Source: Pseudonocardia humida
GTDB taxonomy: Bacteria; Actinomycetota; Actinomycetes; Mycobacteriales; Pseudonocardiaceae
Direction: 5' to 3'
Assembly: GCF_023898865.1 (NCBI RefSeq)
Contig: NZ_JAGSOV010000041.1
Coordinates: 106,637 to 170,636 of the forward strand
Length of the DNA stretch: 64,000 bases
Of this stretch, positions 53,811-62,284 are shown piece after piece. Under the pieces are notes generated by a model. It saw only the letters and a list, made by a program, of their open reading frames with translations, was not told the DNA's origin and ran no database searches. The first letter of the stretch is position 1; each line of letters opens with the position of its first letter. Made by a program: the position numbers and the translations under genes.

Positions 53811-54332
53811 CTAGACCGGGGTGGCCTTCCTGCCGTCGGGCGTGATCGCGTACCAGGCGCCGCCCACGCCCTGGCCCTCGGTGGCGCCGGGGGCGGTGTC
53901 GCCGCTGAAGCGGTAGACCGCCCAGCCGTTGACCGTCAGCTGGGTGCTGCCGTCCGGGCGCTCGAGCAGCCCGATCGCGGAATCCTCCACGCCGTCGACG
54001 CCGAGCTTGCCGTTGCGGTCGACGACGAACGGCGGCCACTTCTCGGCGCAGTCGCCGACGCAGGTGGTGGTGGGCGGCTCCGCGGAGTCCTCGTCGAACC
54101 GGTAGAGGGTGTAGCCCTCCTGGTCGACGAGCACCGTGCCGAGGTCGGCCACCTCCTGCGCGGTCAGCGCCGGGCGCTCGCCCGCCGCCGGGGCGCCCGG
54201 CGCCTGCGCGGCGGCCGACGCGCCGGCGGGGGCCGCGGGCGCGGCCGGCGCCGCGTCCCCGGCGCTGCACGCCCCGAGCGCGAGCACGGCGGTCGCGGCC
54301 GCGGTCAGGCGGGCCAGACGGCTGACGGACAT
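53811..54332 (-). CDS. Lipoprotein with COG4315 secreted repeats
   Basis: 173 aa. Signal peptide and lipobox LALGACS (Cys ~22), Ala/Pro-rich linker, then two repeats of the COG4315 type (VLVDQEGYTLYRFDEDSAEP with CVGDCAEKWPPF; LTVNGWAVYRFSGDTAP, WYAITPDGRKATPV). Anchored on the outer membrane face by Lgt. Divergent from the ECF sigma gene (138 bp gap), so likely in the regulon. Confidence 0.85.
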   Translation of the reverse strand: MSVSRLARLTAAATAVLALGACSAGDAAPAAPAAPAGASAAAQAPGAPAAGERPALTAQEVADLGTVLVDQEGYTLYRFDEDSAEPPTTTCVGDCAEKWPPFVVDRNGKLGVDGVEDSAIGLLERPDGSTQLTVNGWAVYRFSGDTAPGATEGQGVGGAWYAITPDGRKATPV

Positions 54333-54470
54333 GGGACACCTTCCGGGTGGGAACCGGCTTCGAACGGGACACGGCCCGGGTGGGCGGCGGGTTCACGCCA
54401 TCGCCGAAGAACCGGAAAGAATCTTGGTCCGGCGTTGACCCAGTCGAGCGCGGCGTCCGTGTGAGGGGTT

Positions 54471-54989
54471 GTGGCACGGACCCCGAGGGACGAGGCGCTG
54501 ATCACGGCGGTATACGCCGAGCACGGTCGCGCCCTGCTCGCCTACGCCACCCGGCTCACCGGTGATCGGGCGACGGCGGAAGACGTGGTGCAGGAGACCT
54601 TGGTGCGCGTGTGGAAGCACCCCGACGTTCTGGTGAACGGTCGGGGATCGGTGCGGGGCTGGTTGCTCACGGTGGTGCGCAACATAGTCATCGACCGGGC
54701 GCGCGCCAGGTCGTCACGGCCCTCGGAGGTCACCGACGACGAGATCGTGGCGCCCATCGCGCCCGACCACGCCGGCGGTGTCGTCGACTCGCTCACCGTG
54801 CTGGCCGCGCTCGAACAGCTCTCCCCCGAGCACCGCGGCGTGCTCGCGCACCTGTACTTCGCCGGTCGCACGCTCGACGAGACGGCTCAGGTGCTGGGGG
54901 TCCCACCCGGAACGGTGCGGTCCCGGAGTCACTACGCCTTGAAGGCGCTGCGGCGCCTCGTGGAAACGCCTGCGGAGGTACCGGCATGA
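54471..54989 (+). CDS. ECF RNA polymerase sigma factor
   Basis: 172 aa from GTG 54471. Region 2 LTGDRATAEDVVQETLVRVW, region 4 LSPEHRGVLAHLYFAGRTLD and VPPGTVRSRSHYALKALRRL. Overlaps the anti-sigma gene by ATGA. Resembles the SigK/SigL-type group that pairs with ZAS anti-sigma factors. Confidence 0.92.
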   Translation: MARTPRDEALITAVYAEHGRALLAYATRLTGDRATAEDVVQETLVRVWKHPDVLVNGRGSVRGWLLTVVRNIVIDRARARSSRPSEVTDDEIVAPIAPDHAGGVVDSLTVLAALEQLSPEHRGVLAHLYFAGRTLDETAQVLGVPPGTVRSRSHYALKALRRLVETPAEVPA

Positions 54990-55681
54990 CCGATCGTCAC
55001 GTTGCGGGCGACCTCGGCGTCTACCTCGCCGGTGCCCTGGAGGCGCGCGAAGGCTGGGCCGTCGAGTCGCATCTCGCAGCATGCGGATGGTGTTCCAACG
55101 AGCTGAGGGAGTTGCGCGAGGTGACCGCCCTGCTGGACGGGATGCCGCCGGAAGTGCTGCTCGACGGGCCACCGGACGGCAGCGACCTGCTGCTGCGGCG
55201 CACCGTCCGGCAGATACGGCGGGAGAGCAGACGCGGTAGACGGGTCCTCGGTGCGGCGGCGGCCGTGCTGGTGGGCGCGGCCGGGGTGGCCGGCGGGTTC
55301 GCCTACGGCCAGCAGACCAACCCGTCCGTCGTGGCCGTCCAGCAGCAACCCCCCGCGTCGACCGCTCCGGTCGAGGCGCCGGTCGACGCGCTCGTCGCGA
55401 AGGCGGCCGACGCCAGGACCGGGGCCGAGGCAGAGGTGACCGTGACGCCGAGCGCGGGCTACGTCCGGGTCTCGGCCACGGTCGAGGGCGTGCCGCCCGG
55501 CGAGCGCTGCCGGATGATGGTGGTGACCAAGGACGGCGACCGCCAGATGGCCTTCGCCTGGATCACCGGCGAGGGCAACGGCGAGCCGCTGACCGGCTCG
55601 GCGCTCGTGGCCCCCGACGACGTCGCCTCGATCGACGTGGAGTCCGAGGACGGCCGGACGTTCGTGTCGGTGCCGCTCTGA
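54986..55681 (+). CDS. Anti-sigma factor, zinc-binding (ZAS) membrane protein
   Basis: 231 aa. N-terminal zinc finger HLAACGWCSNEL (HxxxCxxC), one membrane helix (RVLGAAAAVLVGAAGVAGGFA, ~residue 85-105), and an extracytoplasmic domain. Sequesters the sigma factor until an envelope signal triggers release. The lipoprotein upstream may be sensor or target. Confidence 0.88.
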   Translation: MTDRHVAGDLGVYLAGALEAREGWAVESHLAACGWCSNELRELREVTALLDGMPPEVLLDGPPDGSDLLLRRTVRQIRRESRRGRRVLGAAAAVLVGAAGVAGGFAYGQQTNPSVVAVQQQPPASTAPVEAPVDALVAKAADARTGAEAEVTVTPSAGYVRVSATVEGVPPGERCRMMVVTKDGDRQMAFAWITGEGNGEPLTGSALVAPDDVASIDVESEDGRTFVSVPL

Positions 55682-55697
55682 TCCCGCCCGACGACGA

Positions 55698-55773
55698 CCG
55701 TCCCGCCGGGAACGGGGTCGTGGTGGGCGAGACGGTCCCTCGGCCCGCCACGACCCCGTCCCCGGCGGGACGG
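55698..55773. terminator. 31-bp GC-rich hairpin, bidirectional terminator
   Basis: Arms 55698-55728 and 55743-55773 pair over 31 bp with two G-U-type mismatches and a 14-nt loop. Located after the anti-sigma stop and before the methyltransferase remnant. No T-run. Confidence 0.75.
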
Positions 55774-55777
55774 CCGC

Positions 55778-56107
55778 TCACCCGGTCCAGCAGCTGATCT
55801 CCACGCCGTCCTCCACCGGGAAGCTCACGCCGACGTAGCCGCTGCCCCGGGGCGCGGACGTGTTCGAGGTGGGGCTGCACGCTCGCCATCCGGTGTCGTC
55901 GGCCGGGTCTGCGGCGCGTCGCCGGCGAGCACGGTGGCGTGCGCGGCCAGGCCGGCCTCGGCGAGGTGGAGGGTGGAGATCCCGAACGAGGTGCCGAACT
56001 CGACGACGGTGTCCAGCCGCGTCACCGCACAAGGGCGTAGAGCAGCGCGTCCGCTTCCGCCGAGATCGGCCTGTGCACCCCCGCCAGCGCGTCGGCGCGG
56101 TCCTCAT
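55778..56107 (-). pseudogene. Class I SAM methyltransferase remnant
   Basis: SAM motif I VVEFGTSFGISTLHLAEAGL and the C-terminal VGVSFPVEDGVEISCWTG lie in different frames, and the middle of the protein is missing. Resembles O-methyltransferase family members. Truncated and frameshifted. Confidence 0.65.
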
Positions 56108-56160
56108 CGCGGGCGGCGCGGCGTGCAGGCGGTCGAGCGCGGCGAGCTCGACCCGGCGCC

Positions 56161-56301
56161 GACCTCGACGATCTCGTGGACCGCCTGGTCGGGCCCGTGC
56201 ACTACCGGGTGCTGGTGACCGGCGACCCGGTGCCGGGGGAGTTCACCGACGCGCTGGTGGCCGCGGTGCTGGCCGGGCTGCCCGCTGGCCCGCGGTCATG
56301 A
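56161..56301 (+). pseudogene. TetR-family C-terminal fragment
   Basis: LDDLVDRLVGPVHYRVLVTG, then EFTDALVAAVLAGL: the end of a TetR_C_16-type ligand domain. No DNA-binding half remains. Its stop overlaps the stop of the convergent ESX-like gene. Confidence 0.65.
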
Positions 56302-57180
56302 GGCGGGGGGCGGGCCCGCGAGCTCCGCGGTGGTGGACTGCTTGCCGAGCTCGACGACGCTCGCGACCTCCCGGCCTTCGACGAGCGCGTCGACCGGCAC
56401 CGCACCGGCGCGCACCGCGCCCGCGGTCTCACCGGTCCACCGGGCCGCCTGCAGTACCCCGGCGGCCAGCCCGCCGGCCGCGTGACCGGCTTCGGCCATC
56501 GTCTCCAGCAGCCGCGCGATCCGCTCGGCGATCCGCCCGGCCAGCAGGGTCGCGTCCACGATGACCCACCCGATGCTCGCGGCCAGGGACACCCCGCTGG
56601 TGAGCAGGGAGAGCAGCGAGCCGAGCAGGATCCACTCGACCACGTCGGCGATGAACTCGGCGATCAGGTCGCGCACGATCGACCGCACGGTGCCGACGCC
56701 CGCGGCCGAGGTGATCAGCAGGGTGGCGAACCGGTCGACCTGCTCGGCCGTCTCCGACATCCGGGCGGCCCGCTGCTCGACCGCCTGCCGGTAGGCCTCG
56801 GCGGCCTCGCCGGTCCACGGCACCGGCCCGGTGACGGCCAGGCCGCGTTGCGCCGCGGCGATGGCGGACAGCTCGACCGAGACCCGGTGCCAGGACTGCG
56901 CCTGGGCCTTGACCTCGTTCGGATCGCCGGCCAGCACGCCCATCGGCTCGCTGAGGAACCAGACGTGCTCCATGAGCCAGCCCGCGCCGGCCTCGAGCAG
57001 CGCGCCGAACGGGTCGACCACGAAGCCCAGGCCGTCCAGCGCGACCCCGAGGCCGGCGAAGGCGATCTCGAAGCCGTCGCCGCTGTGGACCGCGGTGCCC
57101 AGGTCGTCGACGCTGGAGAAGACGCCCGCGCCCTCGAGCGCCTTCGGGGGCTCCGGCTCGGTCGAGACGGGGGCGGTCAT
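56296..57180 (-). CDS. WXG-type ESX/T7SS-related protein
   Basis: 294 aa. WXG hairpin with WTGEAAEAYRQAVEQRAARM; hydrophobic helices WILLGSLLSLLTSGVSLAAS and GWVIVDATLLAGR. Same design as the 11.3-12.1 kb protein. ATG 57180 overlaps the EspC-like stop (ATGA). Confidence 0.7.
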   Translation of the reverse strand: MTAPVSTEPEPPKALEGAGVFSSVDDLGTAVHSGDGFEIAFAGLGVALDGLGFVVDPFGALLEAGAGWLMEHVWFLSEPMGVLAGDPNEVKAQAQSWHRVSVELSAIAAAQRGLAVTGPVPWTGEAAEAYRQAVEQRAARMSETAEQVDRFATLLITSAAGVGTVRSIVRDLIAEFIADVVEWILLGSLLSLLTSGVSLAASIGWVIVDATLLAGRIAERIARLLETMAEAGHAAGGLAAGVLQAARWTGETAGAVRAGAVPVDALVEGREVASVVELGKQSTTAELAGPPPAS

Positions 57181-57479
57181 CGCGCGAGCCCGTCGAACGC
57201 GGAGACGGCGGCCCGCTCGGTGTCGAGGTAGCCGTCCCGGGTGCCGCGCAGCCCGTCGGCGCCGCGGTCGGTGTCGAGCGCGAGGTCGTCGAGGGCGTCG
57301 GAGATCAGGCCCGCGGCCACGAGCGCGGGCCCGGCGAAGGGCTGCCCCGCGACGCCGTAGGCCCGCGGGTCGATCGGGCGGGCGCCCGCGGCGGCGGCCC
57401 GGACGCGCGAGGAGAGCTCGTCGGTCCGCGCGGAGGTGTCGGCGAGGTCGCCGGGGTCGACGCGGAAGCCCCCGACCAT
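57177..57479 (-). CDS. EspC/WXG100-like ESX secretion-associated protein
   Basis: 100 aa, two helices: DLADTSARTDELSSRVRAAA and ISDALDDLALDTDRGADGLR with GTRDGYLDTERAAVSAF at the C-terminus. Small ESX-type partner for the WXG protein. TGATG overlap with the YbaB-like gene. Confidence 0.68.
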   Translation of the reverse strand: MVGGFRVDPGDLADTSARTDELSSRVRAAAAGARPIDPRAYGVAGQPFAGPALVAAGLISDALDDLALDTDRGADGLRGTRDGYLDTERAAVSAFDGLAR

Positions 57480-57859
57480 CACGACCGCCCTCCGTCCGGA
57501 CGCGGCGACCCGGTGGGCGGCGGGGTCGGCACGTCGCCCCGCAGCAGGCGCATCGCCCGGCTGTCGTCGCCGAGCAGCGGGGACATCGCGGCGATCGCCT
57601 CGGCCGCGGCGTCGCGGCGGGCGGTACCCGCGGTGGCCACGATCGTGGCGGCCAGCTGCGTGCGGCCCATCTGCGTGGCCCGGTCGGAGAGCACCAGCGC
57701 GCGCAGCCCGCCCGCCGGGTCGACCGTGACCGTGACCGCCCCGTCGGGGCTGGTCGCCGTGGCCTCCGCGCGGGCCAGTGCGTCCTGCGCGCGTCCTGCG
57801 CGCGCTTCGAGCTCGGCGAGTCGGGCGCGGTAGCCGACCAGCCATTCCTCTGCGTCCAC
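57479..57859 (-). CDS. YbaB/EbfC-like nucleoid-associated protein
   Basis: 126 aa from GTG 57859. A helix (YRARLAELEARAGRAQDALA) then TVTVDPAGGLRALVLSDRA, the YbaB fold (DNA-binding dimer), then a Pro-rich tail. Start could be TTG 57910. Opens the second ESX-like cassette. Confidence 0.7.
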   Translation of the reverse strand: MDAEEWLVGYRARLAELEARAGRAQDALARAEATATSPDGAVTVTVDPAGGLRALVLSDRATQMGRTQLAATIVATAGTARRDAAAEAIAAMSPLLGDDSRAMRLLRGDVPTPPPTGSPRPDGGRS

Positions 57860-58292
57860 GAGCGGGGACGGTACGTGCGCGCCTCCCGTCCCCGTGGGCG
57901 TTTCGCACAACTCGGCCAGGGTCCGAGCGGCGGGGCCGGTGTCGCCGTTACCGTCCCGTGACCGGTAGCGGTGGTGCGTCGACCGACCGCGACGGGCCGA
58001 CCGCTCGCCCGGTCACGGCGTGCGGTCGACGTCCGGCGGTGGGCGTCGACGGCACCGGCCGGTCGGCTGCGCCGAGCGGCCGACGTGGGATTCCTGAAAC
58101 CGTGACGTGGCATACGGCTGTGCCGCTACCCCTGACCGGGCGAATGCGCTGCCGCTCGGCGCGGTGGACCGGACGCGTGGCGTCGTCGTCCCTCAGGAGA
58201 GCAACTCACCGGTGCCGGCCCTCCCTACTGTCCGGCCCGAGCGACGAGAACTCCCCGACGCCGCTCACCGAACTTCCCCTCCAGGAGATCCG
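57860..58292. other. Divergent intergenic region
   Basis: About 430 bp between the leftward ESX-like cassette and the rightward HMA gene. Should contain both promoters. I see no clear metal-operator palindrome. Confidence 0.4.
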
Positions 58293-58571
58293 ATGCGAAC
58301 CATGGAAACCCGTCCGGCCTTCGGCATCGTGCGCACCGAGCTGGCGGTCGTCGGCATGAACTGCACCAGCTGCGCCCGGCACGTGGAGACCGCCCTGGTG
58401 ACCCTCGGCGACGTCACCGCCGAGGTGGACATCGTCTCGGCCACCGCCGTCGTGGCCCACCCGGCCACCCTCCCGGTCGCCGACCTCGTCACCGCGATCG
58501 AGGACGCCGGCTACGTCGTCGTCGGCCGGGGCGCCGACGGCCTCGGCGTCGCGCTGCCCGAGGCCGGCTGA
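58293..58571 (+). CDS. Heavy-metal-associated (HMA) domain protein, CopZ-like
   Basis: 92 aa from ATG 58293 (aggagatcc site). GMNCTSCARHVETALVTLGD is the MxCxxC copper-binding motif of Atx1/CopZ chaperones. No adjacent P-type ATPase in the window, so it may serve one elsewhere. Convergent with hutI. Confidence 0.92.
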   Translation: MRTMETRPAFGIVRTELAVVGMNCTSCARHVETALVTLGDVTAEVDIVSATAVVAHPATLPVADLVTAIEDAGYVVVGRGADGLGVALPEAG

Positions 58572-58593
58572 GCCGCCCCGCCCCCGGAGTCCG

Positions 58594-59799
58594 TCAGAGC
58601 TCGAGCGCCCGGGCGATCGGCACCCCCGGCCGGTAGGCCAGATGTAGGTGGCTGGGGGCGTCGAGCACCGCGAGGTCGGCCGCGCCGCCCACCCCGACGA
58701 CCCCGACGTCGGACCGGCGCAGCGCGGCCGCCCCGCCCGCGGTGGCCGCCCACAGGGCCTCGCCCGGCGTCAGCCCCATCTCCCGCACCGCCAGCGCGAT
58801 CATCAGCGGCATCGACGAGGAGAAGCAGGTGCCGGGGTTGCAGTCGGTGGCCAGCGCCACGACCGCACCGGCGTCGAGCAGCCGGCGGGCGTCCGGGTAG
58901 GGCGAGCGGGTGCTGAACTCCACGCCGGGCAGCAGCGTCGCCACGGTGTCGCCGCCGGCCAGCGCGTCGACGTCGGCGCCGTCCAGGTGCGTGCAGTGGT
59001 CCACGCTCGCCGCGCCCAGCTCCACCGCCAGGCGCACGCCCGGCCCCGGGCCCAGCTGGTTGCCGTGCACCCGCAACCCCAACCCGGCGGCCCGCCCGGC
59101 CGCCAGCACCGCCCTGGCCTCGTCGCCGTCGAAGGCGTGCCGGCTGGCCGGCTCGCAGAACACGTCGACCCACCGGGCGTGCGGCGCGCAGGCCGCCAGC
59201 ATCGGCCCGGTCACCAGGTCGAGGTAGTCGGCGCGGTCGGCACCCGCGGGCACGACGTGGGCACCCAGGAACGTGGTCTCGGCGGTCACCTCCCCGGCCA
59301 GCCGCAGCGCCCGGACCTCGTCGTCGACGGTCAGCCCGTAGCCGCTCTTGACCTCCACGGTGGTCGTGCCCTGCCGGCGCATCTCCGCGACCCGCTCGCC
59401 CAGCAGGGCGCGCAGGCGGTCGTCGTCGGCGGCGCGGGTGGCCGCGACCGTGGTGGCGATGCCGCCGCCGTCGTAGGGCCGCCCGGTCATCCGGGCCGCG
59501 AACTCCGCGCCCCGGTCGCCGTCGAACACCAGGTGCGAGTGCGAGTCGACGAACCCCGGCACGACCGCGCGCCCGCCCAGGTCGCACCGGTCGTCGGCGG
59601 CCGGGGCGTCGGTGGCCGGCCCCACCCAGGCCACCCGCCCACCCTCGACGACGACGGCCGCGTCGCGCAGCACGCCCAGCGGCGAGCCGTCCCCGATCGC
59701 GGGGTCGTTCGTCACCAGCTCACAGATCCCCGTCACCAGCGTCGCGATCCCCGGCCGTTGTTCAGGAACCGGGGGGAGAGGGGGCGGCGGGGTGGTCAC
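58594..59799 (-). CDS. hutI: Imidazolonepropionase
   Basis: 401 aa amidohydrolase. Metal sites VVPGFVDSHSHLVFDG (HxH), then LGAHVVPAG, VHGNQLGPGPG, DHCTHLDGADVDALA and ATDCNPGTCFSSSMPLM. Third step of histidine degradation (imidazolonepropionate to formimidoylglutamate). GTG 59799 overlaps the hutF stop (GTGA). Confidence 0.94.
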   Translation of the reverse strand: MTTPPPPLPPVPEQRPGIATLVTGICELVTNDPAIGDGSPLGVLRDAAVVVEGGRVAWVGPATDAPAADDRCDLGGRAVVPGFVDSHSHLVFDGDRGAEFAARMTGRPYDGGGIATTVAATRAADDDRLRALLGERVAEMRRQGTTTVEVKSGYGLTVDDEVRALRLAGEVTAETTFLGAHVVPAGADRADYLDLVTGPMLAACAPHARWVDVFCEPASRHAFDGDEARAVLAAGRAAGLGLRVHGNQLGPGPGVRLAVELGAASVDHCTHLDGADVDALAGGDTVATLLPGVEFSTRSPYPDARRLLDAGAVVALATDCNPGTCFSSSMPLMIALAVREMGLTPGEALWAATAGGAAALRRSDVGVVGVGGAADLAVLDAPSHLHLAYRPGVPIARALEL

Positions 59800-61097
59800 G
59801 GGTCCTCCCAGAGGGGGGCGATGGCGGCGGTGAGGAGCGTGCCGACGTCGCCGAGGCGGTGGCGGCCCTCGCGCACCACGACCTCGCCGCCGACCAGCAC
59901 CGTGTCGACGTCGGCCGCGGTGGCGGCCAGCAGGACCTGGGCCGGGTCGGCGCCGGCGGTGCGGACGGTGTCGGTGCGCAGGGCGACCAGGTCGGCGGGG
60001 GCGCCGACGGCGAGTCCGGCGTCGGAGCCGCCGATCGCGGAGTGCCGGGTCAGCGCGGCGAGCAGGTCGTCCGGCCGGAACCGGCCGCGCTCGCCGGAGG
60101 CCAGCCGGGCGTGCATCTCCAGCGCCCGCGCCTCCTCGACCAGGTCGACCACGGCGTGCTGGTCGCTGCCCAGCGACAGCGGTGCCCCGGCCACGGCCAG
60201 CTCGACGGCCGGGCCGATGCCGTCGGCGAGGTCGCGCTCGGTGGTCGGGCACAGGCACGCGCCGGTGCCGCTCGCGCCGAGCGCCGCGATGTCGGCGCCG
60301 GTCAGGTGGGTGGCGTGCACGGCGGTGGTGGTCGGGCCGAGCAACCCCTCGGACTCCAGCAGCGCGGTCGGGGTGAGCCCGTGCGCGGCCAGGCAGGCCG
60401 CGTTCTCCGCGGGCTGCTCGGAGAGGTGCACGTGCAGCGGGCGGCCCGCGGCCACCTCGGCCACGGTGACCAGGGCCGCGCGCGGCACCGCGCGCACCGA
60501 GTGCACGGCCACGCCGTGGGCCGGTCCGGCGGCGGCGCGCGCCGCCCAGGAGTGCGCGTCGCCATCGCCGAAGCGGCGCTGCACGCCCTCCAGCGGGCGG
60601 TGGCCGTCGGCGTCGAGGCCACCGGCGAGGTAGCAGGTGTCCAGCAGGGTCAGCCGGACCCCGGCCGCGGCGGCCGCGTCCACCAGCGCGCGCGACATGA
60701 CGTGGGGGTCGTCGTAGGGCCGCCCGCCGGGGCCGTGGTGCAGGTAGTGGAACTCGCCGACGGCGCTGACCCCGGCCAGCGCCATCTCGGCGTAGGCGGC
60801 CGTGGCCAGCGCCCGGTACGAGTCGGGGTCGAGCCTCCCGGCCACGGCGTACATGCGTTCGCGCCAGGTCCAGAACGTGCCGCCGCGGTCGTGGGTGCGC
60901 CCGCGCAGCGCGCGGTGGAAGGCGTGGCTGTGGACGTTGGCGAAGCCGGGCAGGGCGACGCCGGGCAACCGGTGCGCTGCGCCGGGCGCCGAGCCCGGCC
61001 GCACGGCGCTGAACCGCCCGTCGGCCACCTCGAACAGCACGCTGCGGGCCGGTCCGGTGGGCAGCAGGGCGTGCGCGGACCACCAGGTGGCGCTCAC
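59796..61097 (-). CDS. hutF: Formimidoylglutamate deiminase
   Basis: 433 aa amidohydrolase-fold. GFANVHSHAFHRALRGRTHD, HVHLSEQPAENAACL, LGSDQHAVVDLVEEARALEM are hutF signatures. Converts formimidoylglutamate to N-formylglutamate plus ammonia. GTG overlap with the M20 gene on the 5' side. Confidence 0.94.
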   Translation of the reverse strand: MSATWWSAHALLPTGPARSVLFEVADGRFSAVRPGSAPGAAHRLPGVALPGFANVHSHAFHRALRGRTHDRGGTFWTWRERMYAVAGRLDPDSYRALATAAYAEMALAGVSAVGEFHYLHHGPGGRPYDDPHVMSRALVDAAAAAGVRLTLLDTCYLAGGLDADGHRPLEGVQRRFGDGDAHSWAARAAAGPAHGVAVHSVRAVPRAALVTVAEVAAGRPLHVHLSEQPAENAACLAAHGLTPTALLESEGLLGPTTTAVHATHLTGADIAALGASGTGACLCPTTERDLADGIGPAVELAVAGAPLSLGSDQHAVVDLVEEARALEMHARLASGERGRFRPDDLLAALTRHSAIGGSDAGLAVGAPADLVALRTDTVRTAGADPAQVLLAATAADVDTVLVGGEVVVREGRHRLGDVGTLLTAAIAPLWEDP

Positions 61098-62284
61098 CCG
61101 ACCAGGCTCGCCAGCACCGTGCTCAGCGCCCGCACGCCGGCCTCGCAGTCGTCGGGCTCGGCGTGCTCCAGCGGGGAGTGCGAGACGCCGGTCGGGTTGC
61201 GCACGAACAGCATCGCCGTGCGCACGCCCGCCGCGGACAGGATGCCGGCGTCGTGGCCCGCGCCGGTGTCGAGGACCGGGACCCCGCCGAGCAGGCCGGC
61301 CAGCTCCGCGGCCAGGTCCGCGTCGAAGCGGGTGACCCCGGTCCAGGACTCCTGCTCGACCCGGCCGCCGTGCTCCTCGACCGCGGCGGTGACGTCGGCG
61401 ACCGTCGCGAGGACGCCCTCGGGGACCGGGCCGCGCGCGTCCAGCCAGCCGGTGACCCGCGACGGGATCGCGTTCACCCCGTTCGGCTCCACCCGCAGCT
61501 TGCCGCAGGTGGCGACGGTGTCGTGGCGCACCGCGGCGGCGCGGGCCGCGAGGACCACCGCGGCCATCGCCAGCATCGGGTCGCGCCGGTCGGCGAGCAG
61601 GGTGGTGCCGGCGTGGTTGGCCTCGCCGGGCAGCTCGTAGCGCCAGCGCCCGTGCGGGCGGATCGCGGAGCCGACGGCGACCGGCGCGTCCATGTCGACC
61701 ATGGCCCGGCCCTGCTCGACGTGCAGCTCGACGAACGAGTCGATCCGGCGCAGGGTCTCGTCGTCGCGCCCGACGTGGGAGACGTCGAGCCCGGCGGCGG
61801 CCATCGCCTCGGCCATCCGCACGCCGTCGCCGTCGGTCAGCCCGCGCGCGCGGTCGGCGTCCAGGGCCCCGGTGAGCAGCCGCGACCCGGCGCAGGCGAT
61901 GCCGAACCGGGCGCCCTCCTCGTCGCCGAAGTGGACGACCGCGAGCGGCTTGGTCGGCCGCACCCCCGACTCGCGCAGCGCGTCGACCGCGGCCAGCGCC
62001 GAGACGACGCCCAGCGGCCCGTCGAAGGCGCCGCCGTCGGGCACCGAGTCGAGGTGGGAGCCGACCGCGACGCCGGGGCCGTCGGCGTCCGGGTCGCCCC
62101 ACCACGCCCACTGGTTGCCCGCCCGGTCCTGGACGAGGTCGAGCCCGCGGGCGGCGGACTGCCCGGCGAACCACTCGCGCAGCCGGGCGTCCTCCGGGGT
62201 CCAGGCGTAGCGCCGGTACCCGCCGGTGCCGGCCCGCCCGAGCTGCTCCAGCTCGCCCCACATGCCCCAGAACGACCCCGTCAC
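61094..62284 (-). CDS. M20-family amidohydrolase (allantoate/carbamoyl-amino-acid hydrolase-like)
   Basis: 396 aa. Metal ligands VGSHLDSVPDGGAFDG, HFGDEEGARF, ELHVEQG; dimerisation-lid region GEANHAGTTLLADRRD. Member of the AllC/N-carbamoyl-L-amino-acid hydrolase branch. Located between hutU and hutF with GTGA overlaps both sides, it presumably deformylates N-formylglutamate, replacing HutG (inference from operon). Confidence 0.9.
   Translation of the reverse strand: MTGSFWGMWGELEQLGRAGTGGYRRYAWTPEDARLREWFAGQSAARGLDLVQDRAGNQWAWWGDPDADGPGVAVGSHLDSVPDGGAFDGPLGVVSALAAVDALRESGVRPTKPLAVVHFGDEEGARFGIACAGSRLLTGALDADRARGLTDGDGVRMAEAMAAAGLDVSHVGRDDETLRRIDSFVELHVEQGRAMVDMDAPVAVGSAIRPHGRWRYELPGEANHAGTTLLADRRDPMLAMAAVVLAARAAAVRHDTVATCGKLRVEPNGVNAIPSRVTGWLDARGPVPEGVLATVADVTAAVEEHGGRVEQESWTGVTRFDADLAAELAGLLGGVPVLDTGAGHDAGILSAAGVRTAMLFVRNPTGVSHSPLEHAEPDDCEAGVRALSTVLASLVG

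Noticed and set aside
57860..58292. CsoR-type copper operator upstream of the HMA gene
   Set aside because: TACCCC is present but no matching GGGGTA half-site at the right spacing.
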